The position numbers were made by a program, and so were the translations under genes. Below are positions 15,012 through 23,128 of a stretch of 35,374 nt of DNA, in pieces. Below the pieces are notes generated by a model. The model worked only from the letters and a program-made list of their open reading frames with translations, was not told where the DNA came from and searched no databases. This DNA comes from Paraktedonobacter sp964250225 (lineage in GTDB: Bacteria; Chloroflexota; Ktedonobacteria; Ktedonobacterales; Ktedonobacteraceae), in assembly GCA_964250225.1 (NCBI GenBank), contig CAXUEY010000057.1, positions 1 through 35,374 of the forward strand, written 5' to 3'. The stretch's first letter is position 1. The number at the start of each line of letters is the position of its first letter.

Positions 15012-16385
15012 CTAATCAGCCAGGGTTTCTGTCTGTTCTTGTAGGATCTCGCTCAGCGGGCGAGCGTGACGCACATACGGGTTCAGCGTAATCAGTAGCG
15101 CCAGTCCAACGAAGCCCACTCCGAGGATTACTATCGTTTGATACGGGCTATAGGCTTGCAAGAGCAAGCCAGCGAGGGCCAGGCCCAGCGGCGCTCCACT
15201 ATAGGAGATCAGGCGAAAGACGCTGTTGACGCGCCCCTGTAACTCGTCCGGGATCAGGAGACGCCGATAGCTGAATTGAGTGAGGTCACAGATCATCAGG
15301 ACGACATAGATGAATGCGATAATCACGCTCAGCGCGATGATACTATGCGCGAGCAAGAGCAGGAACCAGAGGGCCGCCCAGAGCCAGTAGCCGACAATCA
15401 TCACGCGCTGCAAGGTCAATTGTTGCGAAAAGCGCTCGGCCAGCACAGAGCCGATCATGCTGCCTACGCCATCCATCGCCAGTACCAGACCGATCATAAA
15501 GGGTGTGGCGTGCATGCTTCCTGCCAGGACGATGACGAGCAGGACAAGGCCATCAAAGAGCAGGTGAATGAGCGTGCCGGTGCAGGCAATGAAAAAGATC
15601 AGCGGCTGGTGCCAGATCCAGAGCAGGCCGACACGTATTTCGAGCCAGAGCTTCTCCGGCTTGTTTGCGCGTTCTTCCTGGAACTGTGTGCGCATCCAAC
15701 TCAGCGAGAGCACGGAGGCGAGGTACGAGATGGCATCCAGCAGGAAAGGCACGAATTTGCCCAGGCTATAGATCGCGCCTCCCAGAGCGGGACCAAGCAG
15801 AAAGCCGACATTGCGCGCCATCTCGTTCTGGTTGGTCGCGGCGACAATCTGCTCTCTACCCACCACACGCGGCAGGCAGGCCACTTCCGCGAGGTCGAAA
15901 AAGACGAAAAATGTCCCTTCGACCAGCGAAACAAGGTAGAGTTGCAGAATCGTCAGGTGTCCCAGCGCAAAGGCCACGGGGATGCTGCCCAGGCTGAGTC
16001 CACGCACGCTATCGCAGATTTGCATCACGCGCTTGCGGTCCCAACGATCAATCAGCGCCCCGGCTGGCAGGCTCAGCAGGAAATACGGGATGAGGCGCAT
16101 GGCCCCGATCAGGCCAGCCTGCGCGGGCGAGCCGGTCAGGGAGAGCGCCAGCAGCGGGAAGGCAATCAGCGAGAACTGCGAGCCGAGCAGCGAGACTACC
16201 TGCCCGCTGACCAGCAGCAGGTAGTCTCGGTTGCGCCGGAGCGAAGCTGGCTTGCTTGTTCCGACCTCTATGCTCTTTATGCTTCCTCTGTAGTGAACTC
16301 CTGAGCCGGAGTTCTCGCTGCCAAAGCGGTCAGGAGTGCCCTGTGTTGTGTTCGCTTCCTGATTGGTCGGCATGAATACGCTCAA
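15012..16385 (-). CDS. MFS transporter (12-segment efflux type)
   Basis: A 457-residue major facilitator of the EntS/MFS_3 efflux type. After a ~50-residue polar N-terminus there are about twelve hydrophobic segments, starting LLLVSGQVVSLLGSQFSLIA; the loop between segments 2 and 3 has GALIDRWDRKRVMQI, the MFS signature. The longest start is a TTG at 16385 that overlaps the E2 stop (TTGA); an in-frame ATG lies at 16373. Neither has a strong ribosome binding site, so translational coupling is likely. The gene sits between E2 and E3 on the same strand with no terminator visible, so it is probably cotranscribed. Its substrate is unknown; export of an acid or a branched-chain product of the pathway is speculation. 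Confidence 0.87.
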   Translation of the reverse strand: MSVFMPTNQEANTTQGTPDRFGSENSGSGVHYRGSIKSIEVGTSKPASLRRNRDYLLLVSGQVVSLLGSQFSLIAFPLLALSLTGSPAQAGLIGAMRLIPYFLLSLPAGALIDRWDRKRVMQICDSVRGLSLGSIPVAFALGHLTILQLYLVSLVEGTFFVFFDLAEVACLPRVVGREQIVAATNQNEMARNVGFLLGPALGGAIYSLGKFVPFLLDAISYLASVLSLSWMRTQFQEERANKPEKLWLEIRVGLLWIWHQPLIFFIACTGTLIHLLFDGLVLLVIVLAGSMHATPFMIGLVLAMDGVGSMIGSVLAERFSQQLTLQRVMIVGYWLWAALWFLLLLAHSIIALSVIIAFIYVVLMICDLTQFSYRRLLIPDELQGRVNSVFRLISYSGAPLGLALAGLLLQAYSPYQTIVILGVGFVGLALLITLNPYVRHARPLSEILQEQTETLAD

Positions 16386-17665
16386 ATCATATCCAGCATA
16401 AGCTGCTGGGGGTTCTCAACCAGTTCTTTGAAGCGACCCAGGAAGGCTCCGGCCAGCGCGCCATCAATCAGGCGGTGGTCGAATGAGAGGGCCAGGGGCA
16501 TGCGCGGCTGGATGATGATCGTACTATTGCGCACAACTGCCTTCTCCTCGATCTTGCCGACTGCCAGGATCGCCACTTCGGGATGGTTGATGATCGGGGT
16601 ACCACTGCCGCCGCCGAAGCTGCCGACGTTGTTCAGAGTGAACGTACTGCCGCTCAGCTCATTCAAGGCCAGCGTGCGTTTCTTCGCGCCTTCGATCAGC
16701 CCCTCCAGTCGCGCCGCTATCTCTAACATGCTCAAGCTATCCGCGTCACGCAGGACGGGCACGAGCAGACCTTCCGGCGAGGCCGCTGCGACACCAATAT
16801 GATACGAGTGTTTGTAGATGATCTCGCGCTTCTCTTCGTCCAGGCTGGCGTTAAAAATGGGAAAGTCTTTGAGCACGGGAATGAGCAGCTTGATGAGCAG
16901 TGGCATATAGGTCAGGCGCGTGCCACGTTTTTCCGCCGCTGGCAAGAGCGCCCGGCGCAGAGTCATCAGTCCACTGGCATCCAGTTCGTCGAAGGCCGTG
17001 GCGTGCGGGATGATACGCCACGAACGTTCCATATGTTCGGCGACGCGTTTGCGCAGTCCTGTTAATGGCTGGCGCTCATCCTCGGTGACTGGCTGGGCCT
17101 GCCTGCCTGCTGGCGTGCTTGCCCTCGCGGGTGTGGGTATTGCTGATGTACGCGTAGTATCGGGTGCTGGCCCTTGCGCGGGCGCGGCTGTGGCGCGTTC
17201 GGCGTGGGTGCGCACATCTTCGAGGGTGACGCGTCCATTGACGGCTGAGGGCGTGACCTCAGCGAGATCGATACCCAGCTCGAAGGCGAGTTTGCGCACG
17301 GCTGGCGCGGCCAGGACACGCGTGGGTGCCCCGGCTGGCTTGCTGGCGGCTACGGGAGCCTGCGCGGTTTCAGCGGACGTGGTTGTGGCTTGCGAGGTGC
17401 GCGCGTTTGTGCGGCTGCCATTGCTGGCCTGAGGCGCATCGTAGACCACCAGCACGTCGCCCACGTGAGCAGTCTGGCCGGCCTGGAAGCGCACCTCGCT
17501 GACCCGTCCGGCCACCGGCGAAGGAATCTCGACGATAGCTTTATCGGTCTCAACGCGCACCACAAGCTGATCGAGCTTGACGGTATCGCCCTCTTTGACC
17601 AACCATTCAACAATTTCAGCCTCGTGCATGCCTTCGCCAAGATCGGCAAGTTTGAGTTCGCTCAT
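16382..17665 (-). CDS. 2-oxoacid dehydrogenase E2 (dihydrolipoyl acyltransferase)
   Basis: The 427-residue core acyltransferase of a pyruvate or branched-chain 2-oxoacid dehydrogenase complex. Residues 1-78 are one lipoyl domain with lipoylated Lys42 in VETDKAIVEIPSPVAGRV. An Ala/Pro/Thr-rich linker leads to a peripheral-subunit-binding domain (~115-150: VLAAPAVRKLAFELGIDLAE, then VNGRVTLEDV). A second linker precedes the catalytic domain (~190-427), whose active site is His397-x3-Asp401 in SFDHRLIDGA. The start is 2 bp after the E1-beta stop, consistent with one polycistron. Sequence alone does not fix whether pyruvate or branched-chain acids are the substrate. Confidence 0.93.
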   Translation of the reverse strand: MSELKLADLGEGMHEAEIVEWLVKEGDTVKLDQLVVRVETDKAIVEIPSPVAGRVSEVRFQAGQTAHVGDVLVVYDAPQASNGSRTNARTSQATTTSAETAQAPVAASKPAGAPTRVLAAPAVRKLAFELGIDLAEVTPSAVNGRVTLEDVRTHAERATAAPAQGPAPDTTRTSAIPTPARASTPAGRQAQPVTEDERQPLTGLRKRVAEHMERSWRIIPHATAFDELDASGLMTLRRALLPAAEKRGTRLTYMPLLIKLLIPVLKDFPIFNASLDEEKREIIYKHSYHIGVAAASPEGLLVPVLRDADSLSMLEIAARLEGLIEGAKKRTLALNELSGSTFTLNNVGSFGGGSGTPIINHPEVAILAVGKIEEKAVVRNSTIIIQPRMPLALSFDHRLIDGALAGAFLGRFKELVENPQQLMLDMI

Positions 17666-17666
17666 A

Positions 17667-18644
17667 TCAGGGTTCCATTACTTCTTTGAGTGCCGCCAGC
17701 ACTTTGCCAGGTGTGGGCACATAATAGTCCTCTACGCCCGGCACTGGGAAAGGCGTGTCGTAGCCGGTGACGCGTGCGACGGGTTTGGTCAGGGAGTAGA
17801 GGCATTTTTCGTTGATAATAGCGGTGATCTCGGCTCCGAGGCCGCCCGCGCGCGGTGCCTCGTGAACCACAACGGCGCGTCCGGTTTTCTCCACCGAGGC
17901 GACAATTGCCTCTTCGTCCAGCGGCCAGATAGTGCGCAGGTCGATGACTTCGCAGCTTACACCTAATTCTTGCTGCGCCTTTTTTGCGGCCTCCAGAGCC
18001 ACATTGACCATCGCGCCATAGGCAAAAATACTGATATCGCTGCCCTCCTGCACAATGTTGGCCCGACCCAGCGGGATGCTGTAATGTTCGGCTGGCGTCT
18101 CCTGGCGGAAAGAGCGGTAGAGCTTGATATTTTCCAGGAAGAGCACGGGATCGGGATCAGCCACGGCTGAGGCCAGCAGCCCTTTGGCGTCATAGGGGTT
18201 AGAGGGAATGACGACTTTCAGACCGGGCGTTTGCAGGAAGACGCCTTCCAGACTGTCCGAGTGCATTTCGGGGGTGCGCACGCCGCCGCCATAGGGCGCG
18301 CGCACGACTAGCGGACAGGTGAAGGCCCCGGCGCTGCGATAACGGATGCGCGCCGCCTGCGAGACCAGCTGGTTCATGCAGACAAATATGAAACCGGCGA
18401 ACTGAATCTCGGCGATGGGACGCAGCCCGTAGACCGCCATACCAACTGCCGTGCCCATAATGCCCGACTCGGCCAGCGGCGTATCGAAGACGCGCTGCTC
18501 GCCAAACTTCTCTTGCAGGTGCTCGGTGACGCGGAAGACGCCGCCGTTGGCCCCGATATCCTCGCCAAAGAGCACCACGCGTTTGTCTCGTTCCAGTTCC
18601 AGCGTCAACGCCGAGTTGATGGCTTCGATCATGGTCATCTGCAT
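17667..18644 (-). CDS. 2-oxoacid dehydrogenase E1 component, beta subunit
   Basis: A 325-residue transketolase-like beta subunit that pairs with E1-alpha to bind thiamine diphosphate and decarboxylate a 2-oxo acid. Landmarks are VVLFGEDIGANGGVFRVT, the glutamate that activates the cofactor in DTPLAESGIMGTAVGMA, RAPYGGG, PGLKVVIPSNPYDAKGLL and the C-terminal transketolase domain with DLRTIWPLDEEAI. Length is standard. The gene begins 2 bp after the E1-alpha stop. Confidence 0.93.
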   Translation of the reverse strand: MQMTMIEAINSALTLELERDKRVVLFGEDIGANGGVFRVTEHLQEKFGEQRVFDTPLAESGIMGTAVGMAVYGLRPIAEIQFAGFIFVCMNQLVSQAARIRYRSAGAFTCPLVVRAPYGGGVRTPEMHSDSLEGVFLQTPGLKVVIPSNPYDAKGLLASAVADPDPVLFLENIKLYRSFRQETPAEHYSIPLGRANIVQEGSDISIFAYGAMVNVALEAAKKAQQELGVSCEVIDLRTIWPLDEEAIVASVEKTGRAVVVHEAPRAGGLGAEITAIINEKCLYSLTKPVARVTGYDTPFPVPGVEDYYVPTPGKVLAALKEVMEP

Positions 18645-18646
18645 GG

Positions 18647-19720
18647 CTATTTCCCTTTCTCGTTGGCGTGGCGCAGCAGGTCGGCGCGCTGAGCCTGGAG
18701 ACGCGGTGTGAGGTCGGCGGTCATGTGGTCGAAGAAGCTATCGGGCGCCATGTTGGGCATGTTCTCCGCGACAGTCACAGCCTCGTTGATCTCCTCTTCG
18801 ATGCCCGCAAGCATCTTTTCGATCTCGGCCTCGCTGAGCAGATCGCGGGCGAGCAGGAATTTTTGGAAGCGCGCAATGGGGTCTTTACGCTGCCAGCCCT
18901 CGATCTCAGCAGCATCTCTATAGCGCGTGGGATCGTCGGCGGTGGTGTGCGCGCCGATGCGATAGGTGAGGGTCTCGATAAGGCTCGGTCCCTGGCCGGA
19001 ACGCGCACGCTCAACGGCCTGGTTCATCGCATCGTAGACCGCCAGGATGTCGTTGCCATCGACCAGGTGCGCGGGTATGCCAAAGCCAACGCCACGCGAG
19101 GCGAAGCTGGTGGCCGCGCTCTGCATCTTGCGCGGTACGCTGATGGCCCAACCGTTGTTCTGCACAACCAGCACGACAGGCGTTTGGAAGACTCCCGCGA
19201 AGTTCAGGGCTTCATTAAAGTCGCCCTCGGAAGTCGCGCCGTCGCCACACACGCCCACGGCCACGGCGTTTTCACCGGCGATTTTTGCGGCCATGCCCAG
19301 ACCAACGGCGTGCAACATCTGGGTGCCGATCACGATCTGATAGGGCAGACAGTGCGACTCGGCGGGCCAGTCAGCGGGGGTCATGCCGCGAAACGAATAG
19401 AGCATGGTCGCGAGCGGCACGCCTTTGACGATCAGCGAGGCGATTTCGCGATAGGATGTGGCTAGCCAGTCTCGCGCTTGCAGGGGAGCTGCCAGGCCGA
19501 CGGCGCTGGCCTCCTGCCCGACCAGCGAGCCAAAGGTCGTGGCGCGCCCCTGTCGTTGCAGGGCGATGACTTTATTAGAGAAGGCACGCCCCATCTGCAT
19601 CGAGCGATAGAGCGCCAGCATCCGTTCACTGCTGAGGTCGGGCAGTTCGCCGACTAGCTTGCCCTCAACATCGAGGATTTGATAAGGCATCAGGCCAGGA
19701 TCAACTTGTTGTGTCGTCAT
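18647..19720 (-). CDS. 2-oxoacid dehydrogenase E1 component, alpha subunit
   Basis: A 357-residue alpha subunit carrying the thiamine diphosphate motif, GDG at 159-161 and NN at 188-189 (GDGATSEGDFNEALNFAG, then VVQNNGWAIS). The phosphorylation-loop region TYRIGAHTTADDPTRYRD is present, as in all bacterial E1-alpha. It is the first gene of the operon E1-alpha, E1-beta, E2, MFS, E3. AAAGGAGGTG about 6 nt before the ATG is nearly a perfect ribosome binding site, suggesting strong translation. A long inverted repeat lies just upstream. Confidence 0.93.
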   Translation of the reverse strand: MTTQQVDPGLMPYQILDVEGKLVGELPDLSSERMLALYRSMQMGRAFSNKVIALQRQGRATTFGSLVGQEASAVGLAAPLQARDWLATSYREIASLIVKGVPLATMLYSFRGMTPADWPAESHCLPYQIVIGTQMLHAVGLGMAAKIAGENAVAVGVCGDGATSEGDFNEALNFAGVFQTPVVLVVQNNGWAISVPRKMQSAATSFASRGVGFGIPAHLVDGNDILAVYDAMNQAVERARSGQGPSLIETLTYRIGAHTTADDPTRYRDAAEIEGWQRKDPIARFQKFLLARDLLSEAEIEKMLAGIEEEINEAVTVAENMPNMAPDSFFDHMTADLTPRLQAQRADLLRHANEKGK

Positions 19721-19744
19721 TGAACACCTCCTTTATGGTCGTCT

Positions 19745-19795
19745 TTTTGCATAGAAAAGCTAGATAGATCAGGTATCCGGTTTTTCTATGCAAAA
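19745..19795. terminator. 14-bp-arm inverted repeat upstream of the E1-alpha gene
   Basis: TTTTGCATAGAAAA (19745-19758) and TTTTCTATGCAAAA (19782-19795) are exact inverse complements around a 23-nt loop. It lies 14 bp after the stop of the coiled-coil gene and 25 bp before the E1-alpha start. It may terminate the first gene, or act as an operator or untranslated-leader structure of the dehydrogenase operon; no trailing U tract is present. Confidence 0.6.
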
Positions 19796-19808
19796 GATTG
19801 TCCCATGC

Positions 19809-20558
19809 TTATTCCGGGCGTGGGGGCCGCGAATAAATCAATTGTTTGATTGTATCAAGTATACGATTTTCCATCGCGGCGATATCATCCTTCGTGGCCA
19901 TAGAAGCCATTTCAACTCGAATAGCAGCGATATCATCCTTCGTGGCCATAGAAGCCATATCAGTCCGAACGGCGGCGATATCATCCTTCGTGGCCATATT
20001 GGCTTCGATTTTTTCGAAACGAGCATTTGTTTGCTGCTCGTTTTGATGGTGATACTCTTCGAGTCGTGTGAATCTGGTAACTAAATCATCCGAAAGTGCT
20101 TTAATGTTGATATCAAATTGTTTGGAACTCGCAACCGTATAACGCGTTAACTCTTTAAGATCTGCTTCAATCTTATTAGAGCGCCTATCGGCTACCTCAA
20201 AATGTGTATCCATCTTGTCTAATCGAGCGTCAACGGCATCAAATCGAGCGTCAACGGCATCAAATCGAGCATCGTTTTTTCGCTCGGTTTGCAATTGACG
20301 TTCCTCACTTTGCTTGAAACCCGCGGTCATGCTCTGAGAAAGCTCTTCAACGCGCATTTCGATTTTATCGGAGCGCGCGTCCACTTTCTCAAAAAGGGCG
20401 TCAGTCCTTTGCTCGCTGTGCAGGTGACGCTCTGTATGTTCTCTAAAAATGCTGCTCATGTTGATTGATACTTCTTCAATACACGCGTGGAGGATGGTTA
20501 CCATCCGCTCTTGCGCGCCGATTCTTGCCTCGATGGTTGTTGGTTGTACACTACTCAT
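19809..20558 (-). CDS. Coiled-coil repeat protein of unknown function
   Basis: A 249-residue, highly charged protein with no membrane segment, predicted to be almost entirely helical coiled coil. A heptad-like block DARFDAVDARFDAVDARLDK lies mid-protein, and near the C-terminus MATKDDIAA occurs three times at 16-residue spacing. The ATG at 20558 has GGAGGAG at 7 nt; an upstream in-frame ATG at 20576 lies before that site. Base composition is visibly less GC-rich than the neighbours. Proteins with MATKDDI-type repeats are widespread and variable in number of copies, but I know of no defined function. Isolated between leuD and the dehydrogenase operon. Confidence 0.75.
   Translation of the reverse strand: MSSVQPTTIEARIGAQERMVTILHACIEEVSINMSSIFREHTERHLHSEQRTDALFEKVDARSDKIEMRVEELSQSMTAGFKQSEERQLQTERKNDARFDAVDARFDAVDARLDKMDTHFEVADRRSNKIEADLKELTRYTVASSKQFDINIKALSDDLVTRFTRLEEYHHQNEQQTNARFEKIEANMATKDDIAAVRTDMASMATKDDIAAIRVEMASMATKDDIAAMENRILDTIKQLIYSRPPRPE
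19879..19997 (-). repeat. 48-bp tandem repeat inside the coiled-coil gene
   Basis: The 23-bp core starting GCGATATCATCCTTCGTGGC begins at 19879, 19927 and 19975, exactly 48 bp apart; the first two copies also share the following TAGAAGCCAT. In protein this is MATKDDIAA repeated every 16 residues. Near identity at DNA level indicates recent duplication or slippage. Confidence 0.85.
20221..20271 (-). repeat. 21-bp tandem repeat inside the coiled-coil gene
   Basis: AATCGAGCGTCAACGGCATC occurs at 20221 and exactly again at 20242, with a partial third copy at 20263. Each 21-bp unit encodes one heptad (DARFDAV), so copy changes would lengthen the coil by whole heptads. Confidence 0.8.
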
Positions 20559-20581
20559 ATGCAATCTCCTCCGCACTTAGC

Positions 20582-20600
20582 GCCGCCAATATCTGGCGGC
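20582..20600 (-). other. Hairpin in the leader of the coiled-coil gene
   Basis: GCCGCCA-ATATC-TGGCGGC forms a perfect 7-bp GC-rich stem about 10 nt upstream of the ribosome binding site at 20565-20571. A second stem CCCTTC-AAGA-GAAGGG lies at 20626-20641. They could influence translation or be remnants of terminators. Confidence 0.4.
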
Positions 20601-20744
20601 CTGGCCCTGTTACAACATAACGATCCCCTTCAAGAGAAGGGATGTTCTAAGAGTATCATACAAACATTTTGCTGTCAATGCCCTTCTTCTGTTGTCTTGT
20701 GTATCTTTGCACGAAAATCATGAAACTACACAAGCTGTATTCTA

Positions 20745-20784
20745 GCCATGCATTCCCCGCTTTTTCAGGTGAGGAATGCATGGC
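20745..20784. terminator. 12-bp-arm hairpin after leuD
   Basis: GCCATGCATTCC (20745-20756) and GGAATGCATGGC (20773-20784) are exact inverse complements with a 16-nt loop, starting 16 bp past the leuD stop. It is the likely 3' end of the leuCD transcript, although there is no U tract after the stem. Confidence 0.6.
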
Positions 20785-20800
20785 CCTTTCTAGATACGCA

Positions 20801-21418
20801 TTACGCGAAGAGCCAGGGCGCCTCTTGCTTGCGCTTCTCCTCATATGCCTTGATCTCATCACTGTGGCTCAAGGTCCAGCCAACATTGTCCAATCCCTTG
20901 AGCAGTGCCCCTTTGCGGAATGGATCGATCTCGAAGTGTATGACGCGCCCGCCAGGTGTCGTGACCGTTTGCGCCATCAGATCGACGCTCAACTGGTAGC
21001 CCTTGCTGGCCTCGACTTCGGCGAAAAGTTCACGCACGACGGCGCGATCCAGCGTGATGGGCAGCAGACCATTGTTGAAGCAGTTGTTGTAGAAGATGTC
21101 GGCGAAGCTCGGCGCGATCAGCACGCGAAAGCCGTAGTTCTGGATGGCCCACGGCGCGTGTTCACGCGAGGAGCCGCAGCCAAAGTTGTCTTCGGCCAGC
21201 AGGACGGTCGCGCCCTGGTAGCGCGGCTGGTTGAGCACAAAGTTTGGATCGGGCTGCGTGCCATCATAGTCGGTGTAGCGCCAGTTGGCAAATAGCGCCT
21301 TCTCGAAGCCGCTGCGCCTGATGGTTTTCAGGAAGCGCGCGGGCGTAATCTCGTCGGTGTTGACGTTGGTGCGATCCACGGGCACTACCAGGCCCGTGTG
21401 GGTGGTAAATGGTTGCAT
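20801..21418 (-). CDS. leuD: 3-isopropylmalate dehydratase small subunit
   Basis: A 205-residue LeuD, which with LeuC isomerises 2-isopropylmalate to 3-isopropylmalate in leucine biosynthesis. It has VDRTNVNTDEITPARFLK near the N-terminus and the substrate-binding loop NFGCGSSREHAPWA, then ADIFYNNCFNNGLLPI. Length is normal for the LeuD1 form. It begins 18 bp after leuC with AGAGGAA upstream, so the two subunits are cotranscribed. leuA and leuB are not in the window. Confidence 0.95.
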   Translation of the reverse strand: MQPFTTHTGLVVPVDRTNVNTDEITPARFLKTIRRSGFEKALFANWRYTDYDGTQPDPNFVLNQPRYQGATVLLAEDNFGCGSSREHAPWAIQNYGFRVLIAPSFADIFYNNCFNNGLLPITLDRAVVRELFAEVEASKGYQLSVDLMAQTVTTPGGRVIHFEIDPFRKGALLKGLDNVGWTLSHSDEIKAYEEKRKQEAPWLFA

Positions 21419-21436
21419 GGGTGGGTTCCTCTATCT

Positions 21437-22840
21437 CTACTGTTCGCGAATATCCACAAAATGCCCGGCGCAAGCGGCGGCAGCGGCCATTGCGGGGCTG
21501 ACCAGGTGGGTGCGTCCGCCGCGACCCTGGCGACCCTCGAAGTTGCGGTTGCTGGTGGATGCGCAGCGTTCGCCCTCGGAGAGCTGGTCGCCGTTCATGG
21601 CAATGCACATGCTACAGCCTGCCTCGCGCCACTGGAAACCCGCCTCGCGGAAAATCTCGGCCAGACCCTCTTCTTCGGCCAGGCGCCGGACCTGCATGGA
21701 GCCGGGAACGACGATGGCACGCACGTTGGGCGCGACATGCTTGCCCTTTACATACTGTGCGGCCATGCGCAGGTCGTCCAGGCGCGAATTGGTGCAGGAG
21801 CCGATGAAAACGGTGTCGAGCTTGAGGTCGGTGATTTTCTGGCCTGCAGTCAGGCCCATATATTTCAGGGCGCGCTCGTAGGCCTTGCGCTGCTCAGGGT
21901 CGCTGACGCGCTCAGGGTCGGGTACCGCGCCGCTGATGTCGGTGACCATGCCGGGGTTGATGCCCCAGGTGACCTGCGGACCCAGGCCCTCAATACTGAC
22001 CTCGTGGATGGCGTCGAAGCTAGCGTCGGGGTCGCTGGCCAGTTGTTTCCAGGCCGCAACAGCCCGCTCGAACAGTTCGCCTTTGGGAGCGTAGGGACGG
22101 CCCTTGATGTAGGCGAAGGTGGTCTCGTCGGGAGCGACCATGCCGGCGCGCGCGCCGGCTTCGATAGCCATGTTGCACAGTGTCATGCGCCCATCCATCG
22201 CGAGGGCGCGAATAGTCGAGCCGCTGAACTCGATGACATGCCCCGTCCCCACGCCTGTGCCCAGCTTGCCAATAATCGCCAGGGCCACGTCTTTCGCAGT
22301 GACGCCAGGGGCCAGCGCGCCTTCAACTCGAATATTCATGGTTTTGGGCCGTTCCTGCAACAGACACTGCGTCGCGAGCACGTGCTCGACCTCGCTGGTG
22401 CCGATGCCCATCGCGAAGGCGCCCATCGCACCATGCGTCGAAGTATGTGAGTCGCCGCAAACGATAGTCATGCCGGGGAGGGTGATGCCCTGTTCGGGTC
22501 CAATAATATGCACAATGCCCTGGCGCGCGTCCTGCATGTCGAAGAGAGTCACGCCGAATTCGCGCGCGTTCTGTTCCATTGTTACGATGCACTCTTCGCT
22601 AGCTTTATCCACCACATCCAGCATGCGTCTTCCCACCACGGTTGGCACATTGTGGTCCAGCACTGCGATGGTCGCGTCAGGCCTGTGTACAGGCAGGCCA
22701 GCGGCTCTGAGGCCCGCGAACGCCTGCGGCGAGGTTGCCTCGTGGACAAGATGCCGGTCAATGTATAATACGGTGGACTCTCCGGGCACCTGGCGCACGA
22801 CATGCGCGTCCCAGATTTTGTCGAACATGGTCTTTCCCAT
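21437..22840 (-). CDS. leuC: 3-isopropylmalate dehydratase large subunit
   Basis: A 467-residue aconitase-family LeuC carrying the [4Fe-4S] cluster of isopropylmalate isomerase. Cluster ligands are the cysteine in FIGSCTNSRLDDLR and the pair in EAGCSMCIAMNGDQL. The N-terminus MGKTMFDKIWDAHVV is canonical. The ATG at 22840 is preferred over 22846 because GGAG then stands at 8 nt rather than 2. Also seen: VCGDSHTSTHGAMGAFAMGIGTSE, a family signature. It is the promoter-proximal gene of leuCD, with a leader of roughly 130 bp that holds a possible short leader peptide. Confidence 0.95.
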   Translation of the reverse strand: MGKTMFDKIWDAHVVRQVPGESTVLYIDRHLVHEATSPQAFAGLRAAGLPVHRPDATIAVLDHNVPTVVGRRMLDVVDKASEECIVTMEQNAREFGVTLFDMQDARQGIVHIIGPEQGITLPGMTIVCGDSHTSTHGAMGAFAMGIGTSEVEHVLATQCLLQERPKTMNIRVEGALAPGVTAKDVALAIIGKLGTGVGTGHVIEFSGSTIRALAMDGRMTLCNMAIEAGARAGMVAPDETTFAYIKGRPYAPKGELFERAVAAWKQLASDPDASFDAIHEVSIEGLGPQVTWGINPGMVTDISGAVPDPERVSDPEQRKAYERALKYMGLTAGQKITDLKLDTVFIGSCTNSRLDDLRMAAQYVKGKHVAPNVRAIVVPGSMQVRRLAEEEGLAEIFREAGFQWREAGCSMCIAMNGDQLSEGERCASTSNRNFEGRQGRGGRTHLVSPAMAAAAACAGHFVDIREQ

Positions 22841-22935
22841 TAACATTACTCCGTTGCTGAATGCGCTGAAGAGCAGCTTCCGTCGCCTGATCGCGCTACT
22901 ATATACATGCCATCCCTGTGTGAGAGATTTTGTAC

Positions 22936-22971
22936 CTATCTCATAATCTCATATAGAGCGTGATCTTTCAA
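22936..22971 (-). other. Possible 11-codon leader peptide upstream of leuC
   Basis: A near-perfect ribosome binding site GGAAAGGAGG (22990-22981, minus strand) belongs to no annotated gene. Nine nt later a TTG opens a short frame, MKDHALYEIMR then TAG, ending about 95 nt before leuC. It has only one internal leucine codon, so classical leucine attenuation is not obvious. Confidence 0.35.
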
Positions 22972-22993
22972 GCGCCGATCCCTCCTTTCCCTG

Positions 22994-23032
22994 ATGGCCG
23001 CGATAGTTTCTACCCGAAAGTATAGCGGTCAT
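22994..23032. terminator. 17-nt-arm imperfect hairpin between the BACON gene and leuC
   Basis: Arms 22994-23010 and 23016-23032 pair at 14 of 17 positions plus one G-U, around the 5-nt loop TACCC. On the minus strand it directly precedes the strong ribosome binding site at 22990-22981. It may end the upstream transcript or form part of the leuC leader. Confidence 0.5.
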
Positions 23033-23065
23033 AGTATCGCTGTCCAATACCTGTTTCTTGTCGCA

Positions 23066-23128
23066 GTGATACCAATGGGGTATCACCAGATGGAATGCGT
23101 GCAGTGTTTGGATCAGGTTTCACTGCAC
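23066..23128. terminator. Two hairpins at the 3' end of the BACON-repeat gene
   Basis: GTGCAGTG (23099-23106) pairs with CACTGCAC (23121-23128), overlapping the stop codon at 23120-23122. GTGATACC (23066-23073) pairs with GGTATCAC (23079-23086) around a 5-nt loop. Neither is followed by a U run; together they probably mark transcript termination. Confidence 0.5.

Noticed and set aside
15276..16304. 342-codon open frame on the plus strand
   Set aside because: It lies wholly antisense to the MFS transporter gene, is dominated by polar residues of shadow type and matches no family; it reflects codon bias of the real gene.
19879..19997. CRISPR array
   Set aside because: The repeats are in frame inside a coding sequence, of 48-bp period with repeated rather than unique spacers, and no cas genes are present.
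21398..22946. Two long plus-strand open frames opposite leuC
   Set aside because: They are antisense shadows of the conserved leuC gene, with Ala/Gly-rich, motif-free translations.
22847..23119. T-box riboswitch before leuC
   Set aside because: I looked for the conserved AGGGTGGNACCGCG segment on the minus strand and did not find it.
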